A stretch of 64,000 nucleotides of DNA from Alcanivoracaceae bacterium (GTDB lineage Bacteria; Pseudomonadota; Gammaproteobacteria; Pseudomonadales; Alcanivoracaceae). The notes under the pieces are model-generated. The model saw nothing but the letters and a program-made list of their open reading frames with translations, ran no database searches and was not told the DNA's origin. Shown one piece after another: positions 8,272 through 17,702 of this stretch (position 1 is the stretch's first letter; every line of letters starts with the position of its first letter). The stretch covers positions 69,245 to 133,244 of the forward strand of contig JAGLCJ010000001.1 in the NCBI GenBank assembly GCA_023146255.1. The letters are read 5' to 3'. Position numbers and translations under genes: made by a program.

Positions 8272-8534
8272 TGATCTGGCGGCTCGAAACCCTGCTGGTT
8301 CTGCTACTGGTGCTGTCAGCACTGGCGGTGAGCTGGTCGGTGCACGAGTCGCGCCGTCTGACCAATGAAGTGCAGCGTTTGCAGTCTGAGCACAATCGTT
8401 TGCAAACCGAATGGGGTCAGCTGCTGCTTGAGCACAGCACCTGGGGTGCTTATGCGCGGGTTGAGCGTATGGCGCGGGAGAAGCTGTCGATGGCACAGCC
8501 GGACGCCAGCCAGCGTGTGGTGGTGACGCCATGA
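8268..8534 (+). CDS. ftsL: FtsL, divisome bitopic protein
   Basis: An 88-residue single-pass membrane protein of the FtsQLB subcomplex, which controls activation of FtsWI. A transmembrane segment (about residues 6-26, LETLLVLLLVLSALAVSWSV) is followed by a leucine-zipper-like coiled coil (ESRRLTNEVQRLQSEHNRLQ) and the LLLEHSTWGAYARVERMARE block typical of gammaproteobacterial FtsL. It overlaps rsmH and ftsI by 4 bp each, in the canonical position. The sequence is weakly conserved across the family, so position contributes to the call. Confidence 0.93.
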   Translation: MMIWRLETLLVLLLVLSALAVSWSVHESRRLTNEVQRLQSEHNRLQTEWGQLLLEHSTWGAYARVERMAREKLSMAQPDASQRVVVTP

Positions 8535-10249
8535 GAAATATGCCGCGCCGCAATCCTGCTTCGCTTCGCCGCCGTTATCTGTTTATGGCTGGCGCCTGGT
8601 GCCTGCTCGGTGTTGGTCTGATCGCCCGGGCGGTGGACTTGCATGTGCTGCAGCATGATTTTCTTGCTCGTCAGGGCGACATGCGCAACCTGCGGGTTGA
8701 ACCGCTGGCTGCGTACCGTGGCGTGATCTCGGATCGTGATGGTCGACCGCTGGCAGTCAGCACCCCGGTCACCACGCTGTGGGCGAATCCGCGTGAAGCG
8801 CTGGAGTCCCGTGACAGTTGGTCAAAGCTCACCGGCAATGCGGTGCTCGACAGCAAGGCGCTGGCACAACGGGTGTTGCCGAATTCGCAGCGTGAATTTA
8901 TTTATCTGGCCCGCCATCTGGCGCCGGAGCAGGCCAGGCGGGTGCTGGACCTGAATGTGCCGGGCATCTACGCGCTGACCGAATACCGTCGCTATTACCC
9001 GGCGGCGGAAGTCACCAGCCATCTGGTCGGCTTTACCAATATTGATGATGTTGGCCAGGAAGGCATTGAGCTGTCGTTCGAGGAAACCCTGCGCGGCGAA
9101 GCCGGCCGCAAGCGCGTGGTTCGCGATCTGATCGGACGGGTCATTCAGGACATCGAAATTCTCGACGAGGCGCGCCCGGGTCGGGATGTGCAGTTGAGCA
9201 TTGACCTGCGCCTGCAGTATCTGGCCTATCGTGAGCTGCTCGCCGCCGTCACTCGCCACAATGCTGCTGGTGGTTCGGTGGTGGTACTGGATGCCAGCAC
9301 CGGCGAAATTCTCGCGATGGTGAATCAGCCCGGCTACAACCCGAATAATCGCGTTGGTCTGGCGCCGGCGGCAATGCGTAATCGTGCCGTGACCGACCTG
9401 TTTGAGCCGGGCTCCACATTGAAGACCGTCACCTTGGCGACTGCGCTTGAAGCCGGCATGGTTTCGCCGAGCACGATTGTTGATACCCGCCCTGGCACCA
9501 TCCGGATAGCCGGCAAGACCATTCGCGATCACCGCAATTATGGTGTGATCGATATCACCACGGCATTCAGCAAATCATCCAACGTCACCACCACCAAACT
9601 GGCGTTGGAGATGCAGCCGCAGCAGCTGCAGACCATGCTGGACCGATTTGGCTTCGGTCGGGCGACTGGTATTCCGTTCCCGGGCGAGAGTGATGGTGTG
9701 TTGCCGCTGCGCAGTCGCTGGCGCGATATCGAGCAGGCGACGCTTTCCTATGGTTATGGCATGTCGGTGACTGCTCTGCAGCTGGCCCAGGCCTATGCGG
9801 TGATCGCTAATGATGGCGTGCGCGTACCGGTATCGCTGACCCGTGTCTCGGAAGCGCCGCAGGGAGAGCGAGTGCTGTCATCGGCGACGACGAAAATGAT
9901 GGTCGATATGCTCGGCGCGGTGGTGACGGATGAAGGCACAGCGCGACTGGCGCGGGTTAATGGCTATCAGGTCGGTGGCAAAACCGGCACCGTGCACAAG
10001 ATCGTTAATGGTACTTACGCAGATGATAATTATCTGAGTCTGTTTGCCGGCGTTGCGCCGCTGGGTGACCCGCGCTATGTCACCGTAGTGGTGATTGATG
10101 ATCCGGCCGGCAAGGCTTACTACGGTGGCGAAGTGGCGGCGCCGGTATTCTCGCGAGTGATGGAAGGTGTGCTCAGAACCTTGAATGTGGCGCCGGAATC
10201 TTCGCCAGGCATCTGGGCGGGCGGCGCGGTTTCCGGGGGGCGCTCATGA
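8531..10249 (+). CDS. ftsI: FtsI (PBP3), septal peptidoglycan DD-transpeptidase
   Basis: Septum-specific class B penicillin-binding protein that crosslinks glycan made by FtsW. It has 572 residues: a short cytoplasmic tail, a transmembrane helix at about 17-37, a pedestal domain (RGVISDRDGRPLAVSTPV), and a transpeptidase domain with SXXK as STLK (serine near residue 294), SXN as SSN (near 348) and KTGT (near 484). The genes overlap ftsL and murE by 4 bp. No unusual substitution stands out around these motifs. Confidence 0.97.
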   Translation: MRNMPRRNPASLRRRYLFMAGAWCLLGVGLIARAVDLHVLQHDFLARQGDMRNLRVEPLAAYRGVISDRDGRPLAVSTPVTTLWANPREALESRDSWSKLTGNAVLDSKALAQRVLPNSQREFIYLARHLAPEQARRVLDLNVPGIYALTEYRRYYPAAEVTSHLVGFTNIDDVGQEGIELSFEETLRGEAGRKRVVRDLIGRVIQDIEILDEARPGRDVQLSIDLRLQYLAYRELLAAVTRHNAAGGSVVVLDASTGEILAMVNQPGYNPNNRVGLAPAAMRNRAVTDLFEPGSTLKTVTLATALEAGMVSPSTIVDTRPGTIRIAGKTIRDHRNYGVIDITTAFSKSSNVTTTKLALEMQPQQLQTMLDRFGFGRATGIPFPGESDGVLPLRSRWRDIEQATLSYGYGMSVTALQLAQAYAVIANDGVRVPVSLTRVSEAPQGERVLSSATTKMMVDMLGAVVTDEGTARLARVNGYQVGGKTGTVHKIVNGTYADDNYLSLFAGVAPLGDPRYVTVVVIDDPAGKAYYGGEVAAPVFSRVMEGVLRTLNVAPESSPGIWAGGAVSGGRS

Positions 10250-11718
10250 TGACGTTGCAGCAGCTGTTGCCGGATCTGCCGTTGTCATCAGTGCATGGCC
10301 AGCGCGTCATTCAGGGGTTGCGCCTTGATAGTCGCCGGGTGCGTGATGGTGACCTGTTCGTTGCCCTGAGCGGCAGCCAGCGTGATGGCCGCCACTTTGT
10401 TGAAGCTGCCATTCGGGCTGGTGCGGTGGCGGTGCTGTCAGAAGCAGAGCATTTCTCTGAAGCAGAGCAGGGCGGCGTGCCGATGATCGGGGTACCGGCG
10501 CTGTCAGGTAACCTGCATCAGCTTGCCGCGCGTTTTTATCGTGACCCGATGGCCTCCATGTCGGTGCTGGGCGTGACCGGCACCAACGGCAAAAGCAGCG
10601 TTGCCTGGTTCCTTCGCGATGCCATGAACGCGGTGGGTATGCCGTGCGGTCTGATTGGTACCCTCGGCGCCCATTTCTCCGATTATCACGATGATGTTGG
10701 TCACACCACGCCCGATACCCTGACGCTGCATGAATCACTGGCTGCATTTCGGGATCGCGGGGCGAAGTATGTCGCCATGGAAGTGTCTTCCCATGCCTTG
10801 TCGCAGGGTCGTCTGGCCGGTGTGCCGGTCGCAATCGCCGGGTTTACCAATCTGAGTCGTGATCACCTTGACTATCACGGTGATATGGACAGCTATTTTG
10901 TTGCCAAGCGACGGCTGTTCCAGGGCCACAGTATTGCTGGCGCAGTAATCAATACCGCCGATCATTATGGCCAGAAGATGGCGGATGGTCTGCCGGCGAA
11001 TATTCGTTGCCTGCGTGTTGCCGGTGACGGCGCGGATATTGATTGCATTCAGTCGCGACTGAATGCCGATGGGCTGGAAGCACAGATCCGGATTGGTACC
11101 GACACTGTTTCGCTGCAGGCGCCGCTTTACGGTCGCTTTAATATCGACAACCTGATGATTGTTGCCGGCATGCTGGCAATGCAAGGTCTGGATGCCCGCG
11201 CCATTGAGCGGGGTCTGGCAGCGGTGACTCCGGTGCCAGGTCGCATGCAGCCGGTTTGGGATGGCATTGGCCCGGCGGTGCTGGTGGATTATGCCCATAC
11301 ACCCGATGGTCTGGAAAAGGCATTGCAGTCCACCCGTGAACATTTCCACGGCAAGCTCTGGTGCGTGGTGGGTTGCGGTGGCAATCGCGATGCCGGCAAG
11401 CGTCCGCAGATGGCAGCGGTGGCCGAAAAGTTAGCCGATCACCTGGTCTTTACCTCGGACAATCCGCGTCATGAATCGGCGCAGTCGATCATCAATGACA
11501 TGCTCTCCGGCGTGGCGCAACGAGACGCGGTAATGGTGATCGCTGATCGCGCCGCTGCCATTCGTCATGCGCTGATGCAGGCGGACAGAGCCGACGTGGT
11601 GCTGATTGCCGGCAAGGGCCACGAGCGCTGGCAGGAGATCGGCGATCAAAGGATTCCGATGGATGATCTGCAGCTGGCACGAGATGCCTTGCGAGAGCGC
11701 AACGGAGGTGGGCAATGA
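10246..11718 (+). CDS. murE: MurE, UDP-MurNAc-L-Ala-D-Glu:meso-DAP ligase
   Basis: Cytoplasmic Mur ligase adding the third residue of the peptidoglycan stem peptide using ATP. It has 490 residues, with an N-terminal UDP-binding domain (GLRLDSRRVRDGDLFVAL), the P-loop GVTGTNGKSSV, and DYAHTPDGLEKAL and GCGGNRDAGKRP in the C-terminal half. The DNPRHE motif (SDNPRHES) is the signature of enzymes that select meso-diaminopimelate rather than lysine, as expected for a Gram-negative. It overlaps ftsI and murF by 4 bp. Confidence 0.97.
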   Translation: MMTLQQLLPDLPLSSVHGQRVIQGLRLDSRRVRDGDLFVALSGSQRDGRHFVEAAIRAGAVAVLSEAEHFSEAEQGGVPMIGVPALSGNLHQLAARFYRDPMASMSVLGVTGTNGKSSVAWFLRDAMNAVGMPCGLIGTLGAHFSDYHDDVGHTTPDTLTLHESLAAFRDRGAKYVAMEVSSHALSQGRLAGVPVAIAGFTNLSRDHLDYHGDMDSYFVAKRRLFQGHSIAGAVINTADHYGQKMADGLPANIRCLRVAGDGADIDCIQSRLNADGLEAQIRIGTDTVSLQAPLYGRFNIDNLMIVAGMLAMQGLDARAIERGLAAVTPVPGRMQPVWDGIGPAVLVDYAHTPDGLEKALQSTREHFHGKLWCVVGCGGNRDAGKRPQMAAVAEKLADHLVFTSDNPRHESAQSIINDMLSGVAQRDAVMVIADRAAAIRHALMQADRADVVLIAGKGHERWQEIGDQRIPMDDLQLARDALRERNGGGQ

Positions 11719-13070
11719 AATTGTCCCATGCCGCCTCCCTGTGTCAGGGCACCGTCTGTGGTTCAGACGTTGATTTTGTCAGGGTCTGCACCGATACCCG
11801 CAGCATTCTTCCCGGCGATCTGTTTGTCGCGTTGCGCGGTGAGCGTTTTGACGGCCATGACTTTATTGCCCAAGCCAGTGCAGACGGCGCCGTTGCTGCG
11901 CTGGTGGAGCAGCCGGTGACGGCGCTGCCGTCAATTCAGGTCAGGGATACTCGCAAGGCCCTGGGTTTAGTGGCGGCGGGTTGGGCTGCAGAAGTGCCAA
12001 TGACCCGCATTGCTGTGACTGGTAACGCTGGCAAAACCACCGTCAAGGAAATGATTGCCTGCATGCTCAGCAGGGAGCCGGGAGACCCGGCCGTGCATGC
12101 CACTCGTGGCAACCTGAATAACGATATCGGTGTGCCGCTTACCTTGCTGGCGGTCAAGCCTGAGACTCGATTCGGTGTATTTGAACTCGGTGCCAATGCA
12201 GCCGGCGAGATTGCCTGGACGGTATCTCTGGTGCGACCACATATCGTCATGATCACCAATGTGACCGGCGCGCATCTTGAAGGCTTTGGCTCAATGCAGG
12301 GCATCGCCAATGCCAAATCGGAGATCTTCACCTCGGCGGCGCAAAATGCGCTTGCCATCATCAATGCCGATGACAGTTTTGCCGAATTCTTTGCTGGCCG
12401 TGCGGCTGATGCCGGGCTGCGCGTGATCCGTACCGGCAAGGCCGCTGGCACCGATTGGCGGGCGATTGATATCGCCCTGCACAGCCAGTCTCTGGCTTTT
12501 ACGTTGATCTATCCGGGTGGTCAGCAGCGCATTGAACTGCCGCTGCCGGGCGCCCACCAGATCAGCAATGTGCTGATGGCTCTGGCGGCGGTTGCAGAGG
12601 CTGGCATCGCGGTATGCGACGCGGCCGCCAGACTGGCGAATCTGAAGCCGGTCAAGGGACGCATGAACGTTCAGCAGATTGCCGATGGCACGCTGGTGGA
12701 TGACAGCTACAACGCCAACCCGGGTTCTGTGCGTGCGGCGATTGACTGGCTGGCAGCGCAGGCAGCACCGCGCTGGCTGGTACTTGGCAATCTGGCCGAG
12801 CTTGGCCCGGATGAAAAGCAGATTCATCGCGAGCTGGGCGTTTACGCCAGAGACGCGGGACTGGACGGGCTGGTGGTGGTCGGCCAGCTGGCGGCGGAAG
12901 CGGCACAGGCATTCGGCGCTGCTGCCCAATTTGCAAAGGACCATCAAGCGGCGGCCGAGCTGGTTCGCCCGATTCTCAATCAGGCTGGCACGGTGCTGGT
13001 CAAAGGCTCACGCAGTGCCGGAATGGAAGCGGTCATCACTGCCTTGCAGGCAACCGAGGAGATGCACTGA
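11715..13070 (+). CDS. murF: MurF, UDP-MurNAc-tripeptide:D-Ala-D-Ala ligase
   Basis: Last cytoplasmic Mur ligase; attaches D-alanyl-D-alanine to complete the pentapeptide. It has 451 residues. Motifs include VCTDTRSILPGDLFVALRG (N-terminal domain), the P-loop AVTGNAGKTTVKEM, NLNNDIGVPLTLL, MELGA-like FGVFELGANAAGEI, VDDSYNANPGSVRAAI and VLVKGSRSAGME. It overlaps murE by 4 bp and meets mraY at a shared base (TGATG arrangement), consistent with translational coupling. Confidence 0.97.
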   Translation: MKLSHAASLCQGTVCGSDVDFVRVCTDTRSILPGDLFVALRGERFDGHDFIAQASADGAVAALVEQPVTALPSIQVRDTRKALGLVAAGWAAEVPMTRIAVTGNAGKTTVKEMIACMLSREPGDPAVHATRGNLNNDIGVPLTLLAVKPETRFGVFELGANAAGEIAWTVSLVRPHIVMITNVTGAHLEGFGSMQGIANAKSEIFTSAAQNALAIINADDSFAEFFAGRAADAGLRVIRTGKAAGTDWRAIDIALHSQSLAFTLIYPGGQQRIELPLPGAHQISNVLMALAAVAEAGIAVCDAAARLANLKPVKGRMNVQQIADGTLVDDSYNANPGSVRAAIDWLAAQAAPRWLVLGNLAELGPDEKQIHRELGVYARDAGLDGLVVVGQLAAEAAQAFGAAAQFAKDHQAAAELVRPILNQAGTVLVKGSRSAGMEAVITALQATEEMH

Positions 13071-14152
13071 TGCTGCTCTGGCTGGCGGAATACCTCGCTC
13101 AGTTTCACAAAGGCTTTCTGGTGCTGCAGTACATCACCCTGCGGGCAATTTTCAGTGTGCTGACGGCGCTGTTTATTGCCTTCGTTGTTGGTCCGGTAAT
13201 GATCCGCAAGTTGAAGCAGTATCAGGTTGGCCAGTCAATTCGTGATGATGGCCCGAAAAGTCATTTCTCCAAGGCCGGCACGCCGACCATGGGCGGCGCC
13301 CTGATTCTGGTGGCGATCATTCTTTCCACCCTGCTGTGGGCGGATCTCGATAACCGCTATGTCTGGATTACCCTCGGTGTACTGGTGGTATTCGGGGCGG
13401 TTGGCTGGGTTGATGACTGGCGCAAGGTGATTCAGAAAAATTCCCGTGGGCTGCCGGCAAAGTGGAAATATCTGTGGCAGTCAGTGGGCGCCATCGGCGC
13501 TGCCTGTGCGCTTTATTTTACGGCCCAGAGCCCGGCGGAAACCCAACTGATTGTGCCGTTCTTCAAGGATGTGGCGATCAACATGGGTGTGTTTTACATC
13601 GTCCTGACCTATTTCGTCATTAACGGTACCAGCAACGCAGTTAACCTGACCGATGGTCTGGATGGCCTGGCGATCATGCCGACGGTGCTGGTGGCTGCGG
13701 CGCTGGGCATTTTTGCCTACGCCTCCGGCCACGCCCAGTTTGCAAGCTATCTGCATATTCCCTACATCGCCGGCTCCGGTGAGCTGGTGGTGCTGGTGGC
13801 GGCGTTGTGTGGTGCCGGCCTTGGTTTTCTCTGGTTCAACACCTATCCGGCTCAGGTTTTTATGGGCGATGTCGGCGCGCTGGCGCTCGGCGCCATGCTT
13901 GGTGTGATGGCAGTGATTGTTCGTCAGGAAATTGTCCTGTTCATCATGGGCGGCGTGTTTGTCATGGAGACCGTGTCGGTGATGTTGCAGGTGGCGTCCT
14001 TCAAGCTGACCGGTCGCCGCATTTTCCGGATGGCGCCGATTCATCATCACTTCGAGCTGAAGGGATGGCCGGAGCCAAAAATTATTGTTCGTTTCTGGAT
14101 CATCACCCTGATTCTGGTGTTGATCGGTCTGGCCACACTGAAGATTCGCTGA
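13070..14152 (+). CDS. mraY: MraY, phospho-MurNAc-pentapeptide translocase
   Basis: Integral membrane enzyme that transfers phospho-MurNAc-pentapeptide from UDP to undecaprenyl phosphate, giving lipid I. Its 360 residues are the same length as E. coli MraY. About ten transmembrane segments are apparent. Family motifs are DDGPKSHFSKAGTPTMGG, the aspartate pair in GWVDDWRKV, the NLTDGLDGLA block, and the histidine-rich MAPIHHHFELKGWPEPKI near the C-terminus. It is followed by murD after 10 bp. Confidence 0.97.
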   Translation: MLLWLAEYLAQFHKGFLVLQYITLRAIFSVLTALFIAFVVGPVMIRKLKQYQVGQSIRDDGPKSHFSKAGTPTMGGALILVAIILSTLLWADLDNRYVWITLGVLVVFGAVGWVDDWRKVIQKNSRGLPAKWKYLWQSVGAIGAACALYFTAQSPAETQLIVPFFKDVAINMGVFYIVLTYFVINGTSNAVNLTDGLDGLAIMPTVLVAAALGIFAYASGHAQFASYLHIPYIAGSGELVVLVAALCGAGLGFLWFNTYPAQVFMGDVGALALGAMLGVMAVIVRQEIVLFIMGGVFVMETVSVMLQVASFKLTGRRIFRMAPIHHHFELKGWPEPKIIVRFWIITLILVLIGLATLKIR

Positions 14153-14162
14153 GGAGCAACGG

Positions 14163-15488
14163 GTGAGCGCAGCGTTTGATCTGGTCATCGGGCTTGGCAT
14201 AACGGGGCAGTCCTGCCTGCGTTACCTGCTGGGTCAGGGAGAGCCGGTACGGGCCATGGATACCCGCGCCGAGCCGCCGGGTATCGCTGCGGTGCGTCAG
14301 CAGGCCAGCGGAGTGCCGATTCACACCGGTGGACTGCGTGAGGACTGGCTGAATGAAGCGCGGCGGTTGATTGTCAGCCCGGGCATTGCCATTGCTACCC
14401 CGGAAATTGCTCGTCAGGCTGCCGCCGGCAAAGAAGTCATCGGCGATATCGAACTGTTTGCCCGTGCCGCCAGTGAACCGGTGGCGGCGATTACCGGATC
14501 GAATGCAAAGAGCACGGTCACGGCATTGCTCGGGGAAGTGGCGAAGAAAGCCGGCCGTCGTGCTCTGGCGGGTGGCAATCTTGGTACGCCGGCGCTGGAC
14601 TTGCTTGGTCAGGGTGCGGAGCTGTATGTGCTGGAATTGTCCAGTTTCCAGCTGGAAACCACTTTCAGTCTCAGCGCCCAGGTTGCCTGCGTGTTGAATG
14701 TATCGCAGGACCACATGGATCGTTACGCCGGCTTTGGTGATTACATTGCCGCCAAACAGCGTATCTATGACGGTTGTGAAGTCGCAGTATGGAATCGCGA
14801 TGATGAAGCGACTCGGCCACAGGGCCCGGTGCCGGCGCAAATGACGTTTGGCATGCATGCCGATTCTGATTACCGGCTTGATAGTCAGCGCGGCGTACTG
14901 ATGCGTCGTGGTGAGGATCTTTTGTCGACCTCAGCGCTGAGGCTGCGTGGTAATCACAATGCCCTGAACGTGCTGGCGGTGCTGGCCATGGCAGAAGCGC
15001 TCGGACTTGAGCGCGATGCCTGTCTGCGTGCGGTGCAGGAATTCGCCGGTTTACCGCATCGTTGTGTGCTGGTGGCGGAGTCCCGCGGTGTTCAGTGGTT
15101 CAACGATTCCAAGGGAACCAATGTTGGCGCGACGCTGGCAGCATTGGCCGGTATCGGCCCGGCGATTCCCGGCAAGGTTGTGCTGATTGCCGGTGGTCAG
15201 GGCAAGGGTCAGGATTTTTCCGCTCTGGCGGTGCCGGCTGCGGACCATGTGCGTGCTGCCGTGCTGATCGGTGAGGATGCCCGCGCTGTTGCCGCCGGGC
15301 TGGGTAATGTGGCCTGTCATTTCGCGGCAGACATGGCGGACGCAGTACGACGCGCCTCGTTGCTTTCAGAGCCGGGCGATGCCGTGCTGTTGTCTCCGGC
15401 CTGTGCCAGCTTCGACATGTTTCGTGGTTATGCCGACCGTGGTGACACCTTCGTGCGCTGTGTGACGGAGGTGTTGCATGGTGTTTGA
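14163..15488 (+). CDS. murD: MurD, UDP-MurNAc-L-Ala:D-Glu ligase
   Basis: Adds D-glutamate to UDP-MurNAc-L-alanine. It has 441 residues and starts at GTG behind GAGGAGC. The Rossmann-like N-terminus (FDLVIGLGITGQSCLRYLL) is followed by the P-loop AITGSNAKSTVTALLGE, GGNLGTPALDLL, ELSSFQLETT, NVSQDHMDRYAGF, and WFNDSKGTNVGATLAAL in the C-terminal part. The P-loop reads GSNAKSTV rather than the more usual GTNGKSTV; GSNAKST is also found in other MurD enzymes, so I do not read it as damage. It overlaps ftsW by 11 bp. Confidence 0.96.
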   Translation: MSAAFDLVIGLGITGQSCLRYLLGQGEPVRAMDTRAEPPGIAAVRQQASGVPIHTGGLREDWLNEARRLIVSPGIAIATPEIARQAAAGKEVIGDIELFARAASEPVAAITGSNAKSTVTALLGEVAKKAGRRALAGGNLGTPALDLLGQGAELYVLELSSFQLETTFSLSAQVACVLNVSQDHMDRYAGFGDYIAAKQRIYDGCEVAVWNRDDEATRPQGPVPAQMTFGMHADSDYRLDSQRGVLMRRGEDLLSTSALRLRGNHNALNVLAVLAMAEALGLERDACLRAVQEFAGLPHRCVLVAESRGVQWFNDSKGTNVGATLAALAGIGPAIPGKVVLIAGGQGKGQDFSALAVPAADHVRAAVLIGEDARAVAAGLGNVACHFAADMADAVRRASLLSEPGDAVLLSPACASFDMFRGYADRGDTFVRCVTEVLHGV

Positions 15489-16635
15489 GCGGAGGCTGAA
15501 TCGCCGTCGACCGGAAGACCTGATGCTGCTCGGTGGCGTACTGCTGCTGGCGCTCACCGGGCTGGTCATGGTGATGTCCGCATCGCTGCAGATTGGCGAA
15601 ACCCGATTGGGTTCACCGTTCTACTTTTTCAATCGGCACCTGATTTATCTGCTGCTTGCTCTGGCAGCAGGGGTGACCACGTATGTGATGGCTCCGATTG
15701 CATTGCTCGATCGTCTGCGTGTTCTGGCGCTGGCTGGTGCGGGCCTTGTACTGGTGCTGGTACTGCTGCCGGGCATCGGTCGTGAAGTGAATGGCTCACA
15801 GCGCTGGATCGCCTTCCCGGGCTTCAATATTCAGGCGTCAGAGCTGGCCAAGCTTGGCTATCTGATCTGGCTGGCCGGCTACATCAATCTGCAACGCGAG
15901 GCGCTGGTGGAGCGCTGGCAGGCATTTCTGATTCCCCTGGGCGTACTCGGTCTGCTTTCGATTTTGCTGCTGCTCGAACCAGACTTCGGTGCGGCGGTCG
16001 TGCTGGGCATCGCTACCTTCGGCATGCTGTTCATGGCCGGCGTGCCGATGCTGCGGTTTCTTTCCATTGCCCTGGCCGTTGTTGCCGCGGCGGCCTTGGT
16101 CGCACTGTTGCAGCCCTATCGGGTTGCTCGACTGATGAATTTCCTTGACCCCTGGGCGGATCAGTTTGGCGGTGGTTATCAGCTTACCCAGAGCCTGATT
16201 GCCTTCGGGCGAGGCCATATCGATGGCGTTGGTCTGGGTAACAGTGTGCAGAAACTTTTTTATCTTCCTGAAGCCCACACTGACTTTGTTTTTGCAGTAA
16301 CGGCGGAGGAGTTCGGATTGATTGGCAGCATCGCGATCATCGCCCTGTTTATGCTTGTGTGCTGGCGGATTTTCCAGCTGGCCTTCCGGTTGCTTGAAAA
16401 GGAGCAGTTGTTCAGTGGCCAATTGGTGCTGGGTATCGGGCTGGTCTTTGCATCGCAGGCATTCGTCAACATGGGCGTCAATATGGGACTGCTGCCGACC
16501 AAGGGGCTGACCTTGCCTCTGGTCAGTTATGGCGGCAGTTCGCTGTTGGTGACCGCGGTCATGATCGGTCTGGTATTGCGGATTGGCACTGACAGTACTC
16601 CGGTTGCGCCAGTGCGGCGGAGGGAGCGTCGATGA
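15478..16635 (+). CDS. ftsW: FtsW, septal SEDS peptidoglycan glycosyltransferase
   Basis: SEDS-family membrane enzyme that polymerises lipid II at the division site with FtsI as partner. It has 385 residues and about ten transmembrane helices. Motifs include VMSASLQIGETRLGSPFYFF, the GSQRWIAFPGFNIQASELAKL block, GGYQLTQSLIAFGRGHIDGVGLGNSVQKL, LPEAHTDFVFAVTAEEFGLIG and LPTKGLTLPLVSYGGSSLL. The ATG at 15478 overlaps the end of murD; an earlier start would extend the overlap with no gain in homology. Confidence 0.96.
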   Translation: MVFERRLNRRRPEDLMLLGGVLLLALTGLVMVMSASLQIGETRLGSPFYFFNRHLIYLLLALAAGVTTYVMAPIALLDRLRVLALAGAGLVLVLVLLPGIGREVNGSQRWIAFPGFNIQASELAKLGYLIWLAGYINLQREALVERWQAFLIPLGVLGLLSILLLLEPDFGAAVVLGIATFGMLFMAGVPMLRFLSIALAVVAAAALVALLQPYRVARLMNFLDPWADQFGGGYQLTQSLIAFGRGHIDGVGLGNSVQKLFYLPEAHTDFVFAVTAEEFGLIGSIAIIALFMLVCWRIFQLAFRLLEKEQLFSGQLVLGIGLVFASQAFVNMGVNMGLLPTKGLTLPLVSYGGSSLLVTAVMIGLVLRIGTDSTPVAPVRRRERR

Positions 16636-17702
16636 AGCCGGTGATGCTGGTCATGGCGGGCGGTACTGGCGGGCATGTTTTCCCGGCACTGGCTGTGGCT
16701 GATGTGCTGCGTCAACGGGATATCGATATTGCCTGGCTGGGTTCTGATCAAGGCATTGAGAATCGTCTGGTGCCGGCCGCTGGTTACCCGCTGCATACGG
16801 TGACGGTGCATGGCGTACGTGGCGGCGGCATGGGTCGCCGGTTGCTGGCGCCATTCATGTTGATTGGCAGCGTCCTGGCAGCATGGCGGGTGGTACGCGA
16901 GCTACGTCCGGTGCTGGCCATCGGATTTGGCGGTTATGCCAGTGGCCCTGGTGCCATTGCGGCGCGGTTGGCCGGCGTGCCGCTGGTGATTCATGAGCAG
17001 AATGCACGTCCGGGTCTGACCAATCGGGTACTGGCGCCACTGGCACGTCAGGTGCTGCAGGCGTTTCCCGGTGCATTTTCCGGCAGCGCCCTGACAACCG
17101 GCAATCCGGTGCGCGAAGTCATCTCCGCATTGCCGGCACCCGCCGAGCGTTACGCCGGTCGTCAGGGAGCGTTGCGGATTCTGATTACCGGCGGCAGTCA
17201 GGGAGCACTGGCGCTGAATCGTCAGTTACCGGCGGCGTTGGCCGAGGCCCTGAGTGAAGTGGAATTCGAGGTGCGTCACCAGACCGGTCGCGGTCGGATC
17301 GCAGAAGCGGAGCAGGCCTGGCAGGGCCTCAATGCAAAGGTTGAAATGAGCGAATTTATTGATGATATGGCGGCCGCCTTTGGCTGGGCAGATCTGGTGA
17401 TCTGTCGTAGTGGAGCTTCGACCGTCAGTGAAATTGCCGCGGCTGGTGTGGCGGCGATGTTTATTCCGTTGCCAACGGCAGTGGATGACCACCAGACCCA
17501 CAATGCCCGTTGGTTGGCGGATCAGGATGCTGCACTGCTGCTGCCGCAAACCAGTCTGAGTGCCGAAGGCCTGCGTGCCAGACTGGCTGCTCTGCATGAT
17601 CGAGCCGCACTGCTGCAGATTGCCGAGCGTGCCCGTGCCTGTGCCATGCCACGCAGCGCCTTTACTGTGGCAGACATTTGTCAGGAGGTGGCCCGTGGCT
17701 GA
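16632..17702 (+). CDS. murG: MurG, lipid II synthase (GlcNAc transferase)
   Basis: Peripheral inner-leaflet GT28 glycosyltransferase adding GlcNAc from UDP-GlcNAc to lipid I. It has 356 residues. Motifs are MAGGTGGHVFPALAVADVL (glycine-rich loop), AIGFGGYASGPGAIAA, IHEQNARPGLTNRVLAP, GNPVREVI, ITGGSQGALALNRQLP, ICRSGASTVSEIAAAGVAAMFIPLP and DDHQTHNARWL. ATGA overlap with ftsW; the last 8 bp overlap the GTG start chosen for murC. Confidence 0.97.
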   Translation: MKPVMLVMAGGTGGHVFPALAVADVLRQRDIDIAWLGSDQGIENRLVPAAGYPLHTVTVHGVRGGGMGRRLLAPFMLIGSVLAAWRVVRELRPVLAIGFGGYASGPGAIAARLAGVPLVIHEQNARPGLTNRVLAPLARQVLQAFPGAFSGSALTTGNPVREVISALPAPAERYAGRQGALRILITGGSQGALALNRQLPAALAEALSEVEFEVRHQTGRGRIAEAEQAWQGLNAKVEMSEFIDDMAAAFGWADLVICRSGASTVSEIAAAGVAAMFIPLPTAVDDHQTHNARWLADQDAALLLPQTSLSAEGLRARLAALHDRAALLQIAERARACAMPRSAFTVADICQEVARG